Below are positions 47,908-61,601 of a DNA stretch of 64,000 bases, one piece after another. Location: positions 510,952 to 574,951 of the forward strand of contig JAJEKB010020682.1 of assembly GCA_022393335.1 (NCBI GenBank), given 5' to 3'. The DNA comes from Macrotrachela quadricornifera. Lineage: Eukaryota; Rotifera; Eurotatoria; Philodinida; Philodinidae. Within the stretch, counting starts at the first letter, position 1, and every line of letters starts with the position of its first letter. A model generated the notes under the pieces. The model was not told the origin of the DNA, made no database searches, and worked only from the letters and a program-made list of their open reading frames with translations. A program made the translations under genes and the position numbers.

Positions 47908-48655
47908 AGATTGCACTTGTAAATGGGCAATAAAACGATGATCTGTTGCCCTGCTCCGTACTACAGATCCTGATCGGCGACTGGGATTTTGTAAATGGAT
48001 TTTATATTCAATTGAAGAAGATTTAAGTCTGTTAGATCGAATTCTATGGACAGACGAAGCAACATTCCAACTAAACGGTCGTGTTAACAAACACAATCGT
48101 GCTTATTGGAGCGGCACGAACCCACGGTTTGTGATCGAGCAAGAACTCAATGCTCCACAAGTAATTGTTTGGGGAGGAATATGATCCAATGGAATTGTTG
48201 GGCCATTTTTTTTTGAAAATAATATTACATCAGACAACTATCTTCAGATGTTAAAGAGCACTGTCACACCGAAACTTGAAGATCATTCAGATTTTGAAAC
48301 AATGATATGACAGCAAGATGATGCACCTCCTCACTATGATCAAATTGTACGAGATTATTTAGATAATACACTTGCACAATGGACAGATCGTCGACGAATT
48401 GTAGAATGGTCACTCCGATCTTTAGATCTTACCCCGTGCGATACCTCACTATGAGGAATAATTAAAGATCGTATTTATGCTACTAAACCTCATGATGTGA
48501 ATCATCCAACAGAGAGCTTATCTAGGTCTGTCATCACGGATATAAAGCTTGAGTATGCCTATACCATTGATACAAAAATTAGCTCTTTCGATTGAAGCTT
48601 TAATGAATATATTCAATTTTCTCTATTGATACGAAACTTTCGGACTATCCTGTAC
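47908..48655 (+). pseudogene. Tc1/mariner-type transposase relic broken only by TGA codons
   Basis: One frame runs about 600 bp without an indel. LLRTTDPDRRLGFCKWIL is followed by RILWTDEATFQLNGRVNKHN (first catalytic Asp), YWSGTNPRFVIEQELNAP, VIVWGGI-stop-SNGIVGPFFF, METMI-like ETMI-stop-QQDDAPPHY (second Asp), IVEWSLRSLDLTPCDTSL-stop-GIIKDRIY (third Asp). The four in-frame stops at 47939, 48182, 48308 and 48452 are all TGA. At least the last two fall where the family has Trp (W-QQDGAPPH and FLWG). The end near 48626-48655 (ACTTTCGGACTATCCTGTA) may be the right terminal repeat; no left copy was found, so the element is 5'-truncated. Confidence 0.8.
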
Positions 48656-48779
48656 AGTTACAAAGATTTTTACCCCATAATTAGTCTTTTTGTATTGTAA
48701 GAATACTGTCAATTACATATTATTAATTTACATGAAAACTTTAAAATATTTTCGCAGAAGGATCATTCTCATCAATCAT

Positions 48780-49530
48780 CAACTAATTTAATACATCGAT
48801 ATGATTGTGAAAACTATTGAGGTATTAGGTTATCTGAATTGTGGTGTTAACAAAATTTCATAAAATTTGAATTAAATGAATATTTATCTAAACAATTTAT
48901 AAATGAACTTCTCCGTAATGGATTAGATCCTAATCTTTCTAATCAGCTGGATTTAGATAAAAAAACAATATCGACAAAAACTTACTCGATGATTGCCTAT
49001 CAATGCAAAGATTAATTATACAAATGAAAAATAAAAATTTTGTATTTAATTCACATTTAATTAAAAAAGTTCAATATGATTTATTAGATTTATCACCTGT
49101 TTCAAGGGATGATGATGATGATAAATATATCTCCATTAACAGAAACAATATACCACCTTTAAATATAAATCAAAATCATTGTCATAATGAAACACATACA
49201 TTTAAAAAAAGAATTAACAAAAGAAGAAAGAAAAAATATTCATAATAGAACCTGTATCATTAAACAACGATAATTTTATTATAAAAATGAGATAATGCGA
49301 CGTAATATTAATAAAATATTTATCATTACAAATATCAGACAAATTCTTCGACAGAATGATATAAACTTTTCTACTATAAAGACATCGACGTCACCTATTA
49401 CAAATAAAAGATCTATATTTATTAGTATCAAAAATAAATCTGATTTAAAATTGAAAGATTTCTTTACATGTGAACATGATAATCAATTTAAATATAATAA
49501 CAAACAACTTAGATCATCGTCGTAGGAATC
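48780..49530 (+). mobile_element. Possible decayed retroelement open frames (Penelope/Athena-like?)
   Basis: Three short frames follow each other with stops between: one ending LLRNGLDPNLSNQLDLDKK, one at 49003-49245 ending in a basic cluster (KKRINKRRKKKYS), and one from about 49295 (NINKIFIITNIRQILRQNDI, then KNKSDLKLKDFF). The basic cluster followed by an I-x-x-I-L-R-x-x-x-I-x-F/Y-x-x-I-K motif reminds me of the N-terminal part of rotifer Athena-type Penelope-like elements. That is recall of a pattern, not an alignment, and no reverse transcriptase motif is present. It could be chance AT-rich frames. Confidence 0.22.
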
Positions 49531-50336
49531 ATCAACATTTTTATTCATATTCAACTGAACAAAAGAAAAAATAAATAATAAAGAAATAAATTATTAACTT
49601 ATATTTACAATTACTTCATCATCATCAACAACAACAACACTCTAATTTAATAAATATCATCCAATTCATGAACTGGCGTAATGAATAATGAACACGAACG
49701 AACTAATTGTTTTCTATTTATGTCTCATTTACGTCTAGATAAATTGTATCACTAATTATGATATTCATGCGTTGTTAACCGTTATTCTTTTGTTTTGTTT
49801 ATATATTATTGTTTTTCTCTCTCTCTTACTACACTCCTTGAACTTGCTAGACCTATTATGTTTTATTATCTTTCTTTCTGTTATATTCGATTTTTGATAT
49901 TCATTATATTCATATATGAAGATTTAGTGTTATTTTTTTAACGTTTTGTTTTTCTTTTCTTTCCTTTTGCTGATGTCATTGCCTTCTGATTTCGTTCTTT
50001 TCCTCTCCAGTCTACTTCTTTATCTTATATGAAAATTGTTGATATTATATACTTATTACACTTGATCTGTTTTTCATTCCTTATGGTTATTCGAATAAGT
50101 ATAAAGTGGAAACACCGTAAACATTAACAATGAGGAATTCAGAATTTACAGATTCACATAGATAGTGACAGTTATAAATCTGAAACTTTGTAGTTTTTGT
50201 TGTATGTGAGAACGATGAACTCTAAAATACTTTCCGTTTCCCAATAGCACGTTCTAACAGCAAATGAAGAATGTATGAGATAGAAAATAAGACATTTGTA
50301 AAAATTGTATTCTTGTCAATTTATTTAAAAAAAAAT
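49531..50336. other. Intergenic, 3' flank of esterase gene
   Basis: Pyrimidine-rich between 49800 and 50000. No gene or repeat was recognised. Confidence 0.5.
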
Positions 50337-52189
<1,853 letters not shown>

Positions 52190-52595
52190 TGTATCTGTGC
52201 ATCACTCTAACAAATATCTCTTTCACTAGTAAATGATAAGAAAAGACAGTCATTATCACATGCAAAGTATCTTATCATATTTCGAGAGAACAAAAAGATT
52301 TCAAACATTGGCCCTATTTTAAATCAGATCTAACGATGGAGGTGTGTGAGGTATAGCTTTAGAAATTTAGATTGATTAGCGTCAAATTAAAGATCTCATT
52401 GGCAAAGTTATGAATTTAAAATATGACGTACCCATAGCATATCTAGAGCAAGTAAGTCTAAATTTAAGATATTCAATCTTTCTATTTTAATTCTGAGCTT
52501 TTTCTTGTTTTTTTTTTTCAAACTTCTTCAAAATTTCAATAACATTATAAGAATAAAGTCTTTAATATATAAATTTTAAAAACAAATAAATTTAG
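52190..52595. other. Short spacer between esterase and NHL genes
   Basis: Serves as esterase promoter side and NHL 3' flank. Nothing else recognised. Confidence 0.5.
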
Positions 52596-54584
52596 TCAAT
52601 AACGCATAAACTTTTGTATTCGATGATTCCAATTATCTGCGACATACAAATTAAGTTGATTATCATGTATCAATGAAATAGGTTCATTTAATAAATTAGA
52701 ACTATTTCCACTTTTACCCGTAATTCCAACAATAGTACTACCATTTGATTCACCATATTCAAAAAATTGTATACGATGATTATATCTATCAGCTACATAC
52801 ATATTACTCATAGGATCTAACATAACCTCAATAGGATTGCTAAAATGTGTGGATGTATTACCAGATAATTCATTAATATCAACCAGCTATAAGTGTCCAA
52901 TTATTAGCTCCTAACACCCATCGAACAATATTATTCGAAGCATAATCCGCAATAATAAGACTATTTGTTAATGATTCAAAAAAAACAGCAGTAGGATAAT
53001 TTAATTCCATATTACTTAATCCTGCTCCATTTCCACCTGCAACTGTAGTTTCTGATACAGCATTATGTAAATAACATCTTATACGATGCATTGCAAAATC
53101 TGCTATATAAAGAGTATTTGAATTTGTATCAATCGCTAGACCATGTGGTTCATTCAATTGATTAATTCCACTACCAGAACTACCTAAGATTATTTAAATT
53201 AAATAATTTAATTTATATTTTCATCAATATCTATATTTTACCTGATATACCACCGATTGTTGATATGTTTGAAATATCATTTGATATATATACAATTCTA
53301 TTATTATCTTTATCAGCTACATAGATATTCCCATTAGAATCAAGAACAATACCAGTAGGTTGGAATAAATTATTTGCTCGACTAACAATTGTTATACCAT
53401 TCGTTGTGCTTACTAAAAATTTCTGAATTCGATTATTAAATCGATCAGTAACATAGAGTGTATTTGATGAATCTAATGCAATATCCCAAGGTCGATACAA
53501 TTGATTAGAAGCATTTCCAAATACTCCTGATACACCTGCAATAGTAATACCTGTTGTGCTCCATCGAAGTAAAACTGTTTTATCTAGAAGAGAAAATTTT
53601 GATAAAGCTAATAATTGAATTTTACTAGTACTTGTTGTTGTTGTTGTTGTTGTTTTATTCAAAGAAATCAGAAGAATTGGTGTGATGATTGCGGCAATAA
53701 GAAGTAGAATGATAAATAGAAATATTATCACACGTAATTTTGAACATTTACTACAATTTATGTAAGTAAAAAGAGAACTTTGTAACTAAACAGATAATAA
53801 AACTGATTTTTGTTTTTTATTTTTCTTGAAATTTCGATGATAATCATCTGTAACATCGATTCGATTGGACTCGATTTTATTCGAAATATAAGTTTTAAAA
53901 AATTATTTTCCTTAATTATTTTATAATGATCGTTTTTGAATAATTGTGATCGATTATCTATAATTTTTGATGTACTTAAATTATTATTTGTCATTGTTGA
54001 ATAATCACGATTCTGTAATATATCATTGACTTTATATTCACGCTGAAATATATATTACAAAAGATTTTAATATATTCGAATAATTCTTTTTGTTTTTAAT
54101 AAAATTATTTTCTATCTTATTTACATGAGAATGGCAATGATCATGATGACGATGAATTTTAGTAAGATTGATAGAATTTGGTAATTGAAATACATTTGTA
54201 TTATTCGATATTCTTTTTATTTGAGGTGTGATAATGGATGAATCAATAAATGTTGAGATCTATAAATAATATAAGAAAATTAATAAAGATGAACATTGAT
54301 AGTAAAAATAAAATATGACTGAATATAGATTATTGTTTTTTTTAATAGATTGATTGGATTTTCTTGATTTAATTTTTATATGAATGATATTTTCTGATTG
54401 TTTTTTATTTATTGATGAAGGATAATGCTAAATAAAATATGTTATATAAATAAGTATTTCTTTGTAAGAAGATTTACTTGATTTTTGAATATTGAACAAT
54501 CTAAATAATATACTTTAATAATGAGACAATATTATGAATTTATGATTTACTTTTTTTTTTATTTTGTGTGATTTGATCCGTCAT
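52596..54584 (-). pseudogene. Membrane-anchored NHL-repeat protein, 7 exons, one-base frameshift in the last
   Basis: Exons: 54584-54551, 54500-54478 (23 nt), 54427-54320, 54259-54125, 54042-53804, 53750-53242 and 53183-52596. Junction phases all agree. Exons 1-5 encode a basic/His/Asn-rich cytoplasmic part starting MTDQITQNKKK. Exon 6 gives the membrane helix (IIFLFIILLLIAAIITPILL), a poly-Thr stretch and propeller blades (PWDIALDSSNTLYVTDRFNN; VLDSNGNIYVADKDNNRI). Exon 7 continues the blades to WNHRIQKFMRY. Exon 7 is 588 nt where the phase demands a multiple of three minus one. The reading breaks at 52881-52882, where one extra T after IAG shifts the frame into a TGA; one base over, the reading INELSGNTSTHF resumes. 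This is either a very recent lesion or a base-call error. Exon 5's 3' boundary is the least certain. Confidence 0.75.
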
Positions 54585-54879
54585 TATTACAAAAATCTCG
54601 CATATGTGACAAACAAAATCAATCCTTTTTGTTTTTATTATTCATTAAAAATCCATTTGCATTGATATGATTTCTTTGACACGATGTATAGGATCGAATT
54701 ATCAGTAAAAAATTGACTCATTTCTGTAATATACAATGATTATATGCATTGAATAGATTTTATATGAATTTTATTAATCAAAATTTTGAAAGAATAAAAA
54801 TACATCATTATTCATATTTTCACTACTATTATGATTTAATCAAAAAGGAAAGATTTTTTTTATCTGTTGTAATGATTTA

Positions 54880-55154
54880 GAGTCTTGTATTGAACTCTTT
54901 GTCGAGTCGAACTGTTTAGTAAACTAAAAGTTTAGATCAAGATTAACCATGTTTTTGAAATGTGAATTCGATAGAAAAGTCTGCCAGTTATGAAATGATG
55001 TGTTTTGTTTGTAAGAGTAAGATATTTCTTGTTTATCAAAACACATCATTCGAAAGCTGGAAGGGTTTTTTTTATGGAATTCACATTTTAAAAACATGGC
55101 TAATCTTGATCTAAACTTTTTATTTACTGAACAGTTCAATCCAATACAAGACTC
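54880..55154. repeat. Foldback element, 275 bp
   Basis: Bases 54880-54975 (GAGTCTTGTATTG..., AAGTTTAGATCAAGATTA, CATGTTTTTGAAATGTGAAT) recur inverted at about 55072-55154 with a few mismatches and a small indel. The loop of about 95 bp is unique. It encodes no protein and no target duplication is evident. It resembles the other palindromic elements of this window in form but not in sequence. Confidence 0.8.
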
Positions 55155-57092
55155 AAGTGTCTATTCTGTTTTGATAAAACTTTCTGTGATAATATGATAT
55201 GTTTTTGCTGACTTCTCACGACTATGTAGAATGAATAATTCTTCAGAAGGAACTTGCATTGATATGCTCGAAAGAATTTTCTGAGAAAATTCAAGGTTTC
55301 ATTTGTTGACTTTCAGATAAGATCTTGTGACATTGATCGGAAACATAAAAAAAAAAGTCTGACGAAATCAGTATGCAACTTATCTATACGATTGTTCGCA
55401 TAATCGTTTGAAGTTGATGCGAAAGAAGAAGATTTTGTCCTTTGAGCTAAGAAAGAATACTTCTGTTCAAAGTTGTGCAAGCTATGTCATAGCAACTGAA
55501 ACTGGAAGAGAAATGTAGAAGACGAAGAAAATCTGTTATAAAGATTGTACAACAGTGTCTGTGTGAAAGTCAAGCTCATGTTTCAGGTGGAAGCACTGAC
55601 AAGCAAATAAGACGAAAAACGCAGCTCTCAACAGACTAGTGTTTTCTAGTAGGAAAAAAAAATGCTAAAAAAGGCTTCGTATATGTCACTAAAATAGATT
55701 GTTTTTGATTTTGGACTGAACTCATGATGGTTCAGTAAAAAAAACTTATAGAACCGTTTAAAGTTTTGCGTCTACGTCAAAATCTTGAAAATGTTTCGTT
55801 TGTGTGTTAGAATCCTGAAAGGTTCTAGGTGGCGGTTATTTATTTAGAATGTATCTACTTACTGTACTACAAACACGATATGAGCCAAGACCACACGTTA
55901 GAGAAGATCGTGATTGACTTGAAACTACTAAATGGAACTGACGACATTGCTGCCATTCATGTACTCATATTTCATATAAAACGTTTTGGTGAATTTGATT
56001 ATTTTATGATACTTTGATTATAAAGTTTTAATAATTAAATCAACGAAATCACAAGCCGTCGAAATAGAAAGACTTGATAAACTGTTTTTAGAGATACATG
56101 CATGATTTTTCGAGTGGTCCTATTGTTTTTTTTATTATTATTCAAAATTTTGTTTATGCGTGTTCATATTCATAGTTTTATACTTTTCCTATTCATTTAC
56201 ACAGGTACACCGACCGTTGAGTCTAATTCCCTCCACTCTCTCAGCACTCATTCTCAGCCGCATCGGTACGCACATCCTCACCCTCACTTAGACTCTGACT
56301 CTTATTCTTGGTCTCAGTTTATTCTCAATCTGAGAGACTACCGGAATTTAGTTTTTGGATTTATTTTCTATACAGGATTAATTTCTTAACTAAGGATTTA
56401 TTAAGACTTATTAGCTGCATAAATATTTCATTACACACTTATCCTTGCCTTTGCCTTGCGCTCATCCTCACTAAACTCTCATCCTCAAGAATTATGCGGG
56501 ATTTATTTAAAAATCGCAAATAAAAATTCCGGCAACTGCTGCTCACACTTTATCGTACTGAGCGATGCATATGGTGTTCATTATAGATTTTGATCAAAAT
56601 TACATATAGAAGGGCTCAAGTGTTGTGTCACCATTCACACATTCATTATTGATAATAAATCAATCATACTTGCGTATTATGGTTACAAATAAAACTTTTA
56701 ATGTAAAGATTCTTAATTATTATATGATTATATATTATCGAAAATAGACAAGCTATCTTATCATATGTCCATTGTCTAAAAGAATATTATTGATTTTGCT
56801 GAAAACATTTATTCATTGGCGTAGACTTGGATATAAATAATCTGATTTTCTTTACAACTTTTAATTAAGATATGAGATTTACATGGAATTGCTTTCTAAA
56901 TAGACAAAAGATTTTTTCATATCCGTATAATTCAAAAATAGCAAAGCAGCTCTTTGTCTACACAAAATACTACTGTCGTATCAGAGAACTAATAAAAACC
57001 GTGGTCAAATTCACGTTTTTTAGCCGAATTAAAAGAGTTTTATTCTATTCAAGAGTAAATCAAAAAGATAAAAACTGAATTAGAGTTACTGA
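55155..57092. other. Intergenic with a degenerate CT-rich repeat zone
   Basis: Bases 56215-56340 and 56425-56490 are rich in CTCA/CCTCA/CTCT motifs (for example CATCCTCACCCTCACTTAGA), the opposite-strand counterpart in style of the GTGAGT-rich zone at 44600-44770. This may be one decayed dispersed repeat. No supported gene. Confidence 0.4.
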
Positions 57093-60000
57093 TTAATTAA
57101 ACCAATAGATTATGTATATCATTGCCCAATTAATAAGAACGTTTGCAATAATATGTTCACTTGCTGTTGAAGATGGAGTTGGTTTATTATTTGCTCCATC
57201 TTTTTCTACTTGTTCAACATAGTTTTGCCATATTTTTAAATTAACATCGAATCGTTGATGCATTTTACTTATAGGTGGATCATTTGTGACCAAAACATCG
57301 TAAATACATCGTTCAGAATCAGTCAAATTTTGGCAACTTTCTTTAGCTACTATGAATCGATTAGTGCCATTATATTTTTCAACAAGATCTTGATAGAAGA
57401 TTGGTCGATAGTTAATATTTTGATGTGTTGCATGACTATTTTGATAGTTATAATAGAAAAGTGATGTAGCATCTGTTGTACGCCATGATTCACCATAAAT
57501 GAAAAGAGATTGATCATCTTTCATTTCTGCCATTGATATTCGTGTTCCATTTGCATAGGCCAAACCATTCAAATCACCCATTAAACCTTGTGGTCTGCCA
57601 TTTTCCATCATATCATGCGGAAGCATGGACAAGAGATCGAAAAAATCAAACGATGGACTTACATACACAGTAAATTGTATGTTATTCTCACCATATGTTA
57701 TTTCAAATGAGGTTACACTTGCTTGTCGAATTTTAAGTTGACGATCATCTGAATAGATAAGCTGAGACGTAGATAAAAATTCCACATCATCTTCTGTTAG
57801 AGGTACATATTCAACAGCACGGTCATCAATACGTATTTCAACTAGTTTTTGTAAATGAAAAAGTTCAAACTGAATACGTGATTGATTTCCATTTTGAATA
57901 ACAAATGCCACAATAGCTGTTGCATTATCTGCTGATATAGTGGATGAAGTTACAGAGAGTGGTGCAAGACGAACTTGAACTTCAAATTGAACACTTGTCA
58001 ATTTAATAAGAGTATATTCACCATAACCATTAAATGTGTATGAACTGCCATTGAGAGTTAAAAAATGTGGATCACCGTTGCCACCTGTTGGTACTGGAAG
58101 AAGATTTTCACATCGACCAGGCGGTCTTTTCTGCATATATAGGTTACATTTTGCTGAAGATGGCGAAATAAGTGGTTTACAACAGGAGAAGTATGGTAGA
58201 ACGTCGTAGAAAAAGTGAAGAATAACAGAATTATCTGGTGAATAGGCATCGAGAGTTCCAGCACCACGACTTGTATCACTTATCCATAATCCTTGAGCAT
58301 CGTAACAACATTGAGCTCCAGCTTTTCCTACATTCGATGTTCGTCGATAACATCCAGTAGCACCTTGATGGAATTTGCATGTTTCACCCGCTGGTAGCCG
58401 ACCATTGCATGCGTCATCAACTATGTAACCCATTTGATTTTCTGACCATGTTGTGAGTACACGACATGGACATGGTGGTATTTGATCTATGTAGACTTGT
58501 GGATTCGGTTGAAACTCGTGCCATATCGGACAATGAGCGGTGTACGCTGTTGCACCGATAGCAAATATACGGAGTACATATAAAGGTATTGCAGCCCAAA
58601 TTATTCGTGAAGAAGGACGAATAACTTCAAAGGTAATAGTCAAAAAATGAGCTCGGTCTTCAGGTTGATTAGCCAGAGGAAAGATTGAACTGTATTTAAT
58701 TGTCAAGTTTTGTAGAGATGATAGATTCATTGCACCTAATTGAAGATCGACACGATTCATTGTTCTATCGTATATTGTTCCATTATTTATAAAGGCTTGA
58801 GCTTCATAATTATAGATAATTATGCGGAAAAGATAATGATTTGTGATAGCATTCGATTGAAAATGAAGTGTAAACTGATTATCATCAATTGATTTTACAG
58901 TATTTTCCAATTCATGAGAATCACGCAAAATTAGATTAGCATTATGTTCCGGTTCAATAGCGAGAAAATCAGTTTCGCCAATGGGACGACGTTCACTATA
59001 CAATTTAATTTTTAATCGACCACCGTAGGTCATTGGCATTGTACAAACAATATATGAAGGAGTTATTGTACAGTTCTCAATTATTTGCCCATCAATTTCA
59101 ATGGTATAATCAGATTCATTGAAACAAATACCAGATAAACGTAGCTCATATCCACCATACATCGAACCGCGAAATGGCATTGATTGAAGTCCTTCAGGTG
59201 AATTGCATTCAACATCACTAATATTACCTGTTGTATGAAAGACAAATTGACCTCGTACGCCAATGTTTGAATCATTAACAACTTGTGTTACATCAGGTGT
59301 GAATGATTTATTTAGCTTAAAATAATTAATTTCGTCACCAGCATTGAAACCAATTTGAGGATAACCACCCCATAAACCAGCAGACCATTGTAATTGATGA
59401 TAGGTAAATATCGTGAACGAATAGATTCCATTTGTTGTAATTATAGCCTGCAGAATGATAAGTCACATAGATAATCGTCTGAGAATACTTTCAAGATTTA
59501 CAAAAGAATCTTTAAATTCAACAAACTTAGTTTTCTGCTAGAATCTTTTGTCTTAAGTATATTGGTAAGAAAAAGAAAGCATAAACAACGAATAGAAACA
59601 ATATGATTCGAAAGTAGGATAAAAGATAAAAAGCTGTTAAAACAGTCACTGCATTAGGGGTGTCAGTTTCATGTTCATTCCCAAGAACTTAAAACCCAAC
59701 CGGGTTTCCCGTTCCCGAGGACTCGACCCACAGTATACTTTTATGAATGTATAAACTCAATGAAGTATTCATTGACCCCGCTACTGTCTTTTTGCAAAAA
59801 AGTTGATGAGTTCCAGGTTCTCGAGAATGAGGAACCTGGACGGGTTCCGAGATTTTAAGAATGCGGAACTCATCTCACAATGTGCTTTTATGCCTTTTTA
59901 AGCCTAATCAAACGTCCATAGATTCTTTTAGTGGCTTTTCTGTGGGTTTTCGGATTCCTAGGTCCCGGGGTTTTTTGGAAACGGGGAATTCGAGAACCCA

Positions 60001-61601
60001 CTGAAAAGTCACTAAAAGGATCCGTCGATATTTGATAAGGCTTAAAGAGGTATAAAAGTAAATTGTGAGGTGAGTTCCGAATTCTTAAGAGTCCATACCA
60101 ACTTTGTACTAAAATACAGCAGAAGACTATATCAATGTTACATTACACTTAGAAATGCACAAAACAGATTATGAAGTGAGTTCCGAGTTCCCGAAAACGG
60201 AAGCGTAAGGAACAGGGAACCCTGACACGCCTAGTTCGGGCTTGATTAAACTTCGGTATCATCTATGGGAAAGAAGAATTTTATGAACTTTGAAATTTCA
60301 AATATATGAAGTTTGGCAAAAAATACAATTCTTGTTGACACAATCAGTATTTTAAAGTTTAGTGTTTTTTTAAAATGCGATTTGACGAAAGGCCTTTGAT
60401 GTTGAGGTTTTCGAATTTTTAGTCGAATTGAAAAATATTTAATTCGAGTTTTCTACTCTCAATAGTTTCGTTTTGGCTTAAACACTGGAATCACGCTTCT
60501 AGAGATGAAAAACTCAATTCGAGTTTTTCAAGAAACAATTGAATAGCTCTTAGGAGAATCAATCCGATCTGTAGATCCAGTCGTTTTCGGTCTGATCTGC
60601 GTCGAGTATCATCGGAATCCGACACCTTTCATGAAAAACCGATCCCATCCGACAAAAGTCATGTTGGATCCGATAGAAATTATATAGATTCCCTAGGAAC
60701 CAACCACCCATGAATCTCCTGGAAGAAAGATCAACAACTATTGATATGGAACTTTTCTCTTTAGAAAAGGTGCAAGGAAATAATATATGTGCCCATTCAT
60801 TAGTAAAGTATGTATGCTACCCTTAATATAGATCATAAATGTTGAATAGTTACGCACAAGAACTAAACTCAAATGACCGAAATTTGATTCGCAGATCGAA
60901 AGACTCGTATAACTCTTCTACCTTCCTTTAAAACTCGAGTTTTTCGGTAGACAATCACCGTTTTCATTTCATGCTGTAGAACGATCGAAAAATACGATTA
61001 TAGTAGGTCCACAACTTGATTGTATTTCTCTTTGATTCTTAAAATGCGCTTTAATGTTTATTTCAAGATTATTCAGAATTAAAAATATCAGTACCTGAAA
61101 AGTGTTTCGGCCGGCTTCACCTTGGTGTCCAGGAACACGATACCATGTAGCAACAAATGCCCACAACATCCGTTGTGTTGTAAATTGAGGAAACCCATTG
61201 CGTATCATATTTGTAATCTGTAATAAAGTTTCTACATCATCCACTTCTCGATAGAAAATATCACTTTGAGGATCTTGTGAAATATCAGTATCGGCCCAAT
61301 AAGGAGCAGCACAAATGAAATCACGAAGAGGAAATGGACCGGGTGGATTATGAGGTAAATTGTAGGTAATATTGCCGAATAGAATCAAGCCATGACTATA
61401 TAATTTAATTTCATCATACCACTGATTGAAGAAGGGAAAGCGAACTTTAATCAAAACTGGTCCAGTGACAAAATCGATTCGACGTTCGAGAGCTTTATCA
61501 CCAAATGGTGTGCCAAATGAAACAAAATTAGTTATATTCGATGGTTGTTGAGCGAAGACGCTGCTCACGAATAAGATGGCAACTATGTGCCAGCGAAGCA
61601 T
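57093..61601 (-). CDS. NIDO-AMOP-VWD surface protein (mesh/SUSD2/MUC4-like), 2 exons
   Basis: Exons 61601-61095 and 59447-57093 join in phase 0 through a 1647-bp GT-AG intron; 953 residues. The signal peptide is LRWHIVAILFVSSVFA. The NIDO domain spans about residues 25-200 (HGLILFGNITYNL, FICAAPYWADTDISQDPQSD, VATWYRVPGHQGEAGRNTFQ, then GIYSFTIFTYHQLQW). An IPT-like strand region covers about 250-320. AMOP covers about 475-600 with its Cys pattern (CPCRVLTTW, AGAQCCYDAQGLWI, YFSCC). VWD starts at GDPHFLTLNGSSYTFNGYGE (about 627) and ends near GLMGDLNG. The C-terminus after a Thr/Ser spacer is hydrophobic (VLINWAMIYIIYWFN), a membrane or GPI-anchor signal. The domain order matches Drosophila Mesh and vertebrate SUSD2/mucin-4, which act in epithelial barrier or adhesion. 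The intron hosts a foldback element. Confidence 0.88.
59655..60233. mobile_element. Foldback/hAT-like element inside the mesh-like gene intron
   Basis: Termini TAGGGGTGTCAG (59655) and, inverted, TAGGCGTGTCAG (ending at 60233) resemble hAT-type ends. Inside, 59868-59962 and 59985-60083 are inverted copies (CGGAACTCATCTCACAAT and its complement, CTTTTAGTGGCTTTTC and its complement) around a GC-rich centre with CCCGGGG. The stretch is clearly more GC-rich than the surrounding intron. It encodes no protein, and no 8-bp target duplication is seen. Confidence 0.55.
60380..60960. other. Intron sequence with dispersed short motifs
   Basis: TTCGAGTTTT-type and CCGATCC/GGATCCGA motifs recur in both orientations (60440-60540, 60560-60680, 60930-60950). 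This may be older transposon debris. No coding sequence. Confidence 0.3.
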
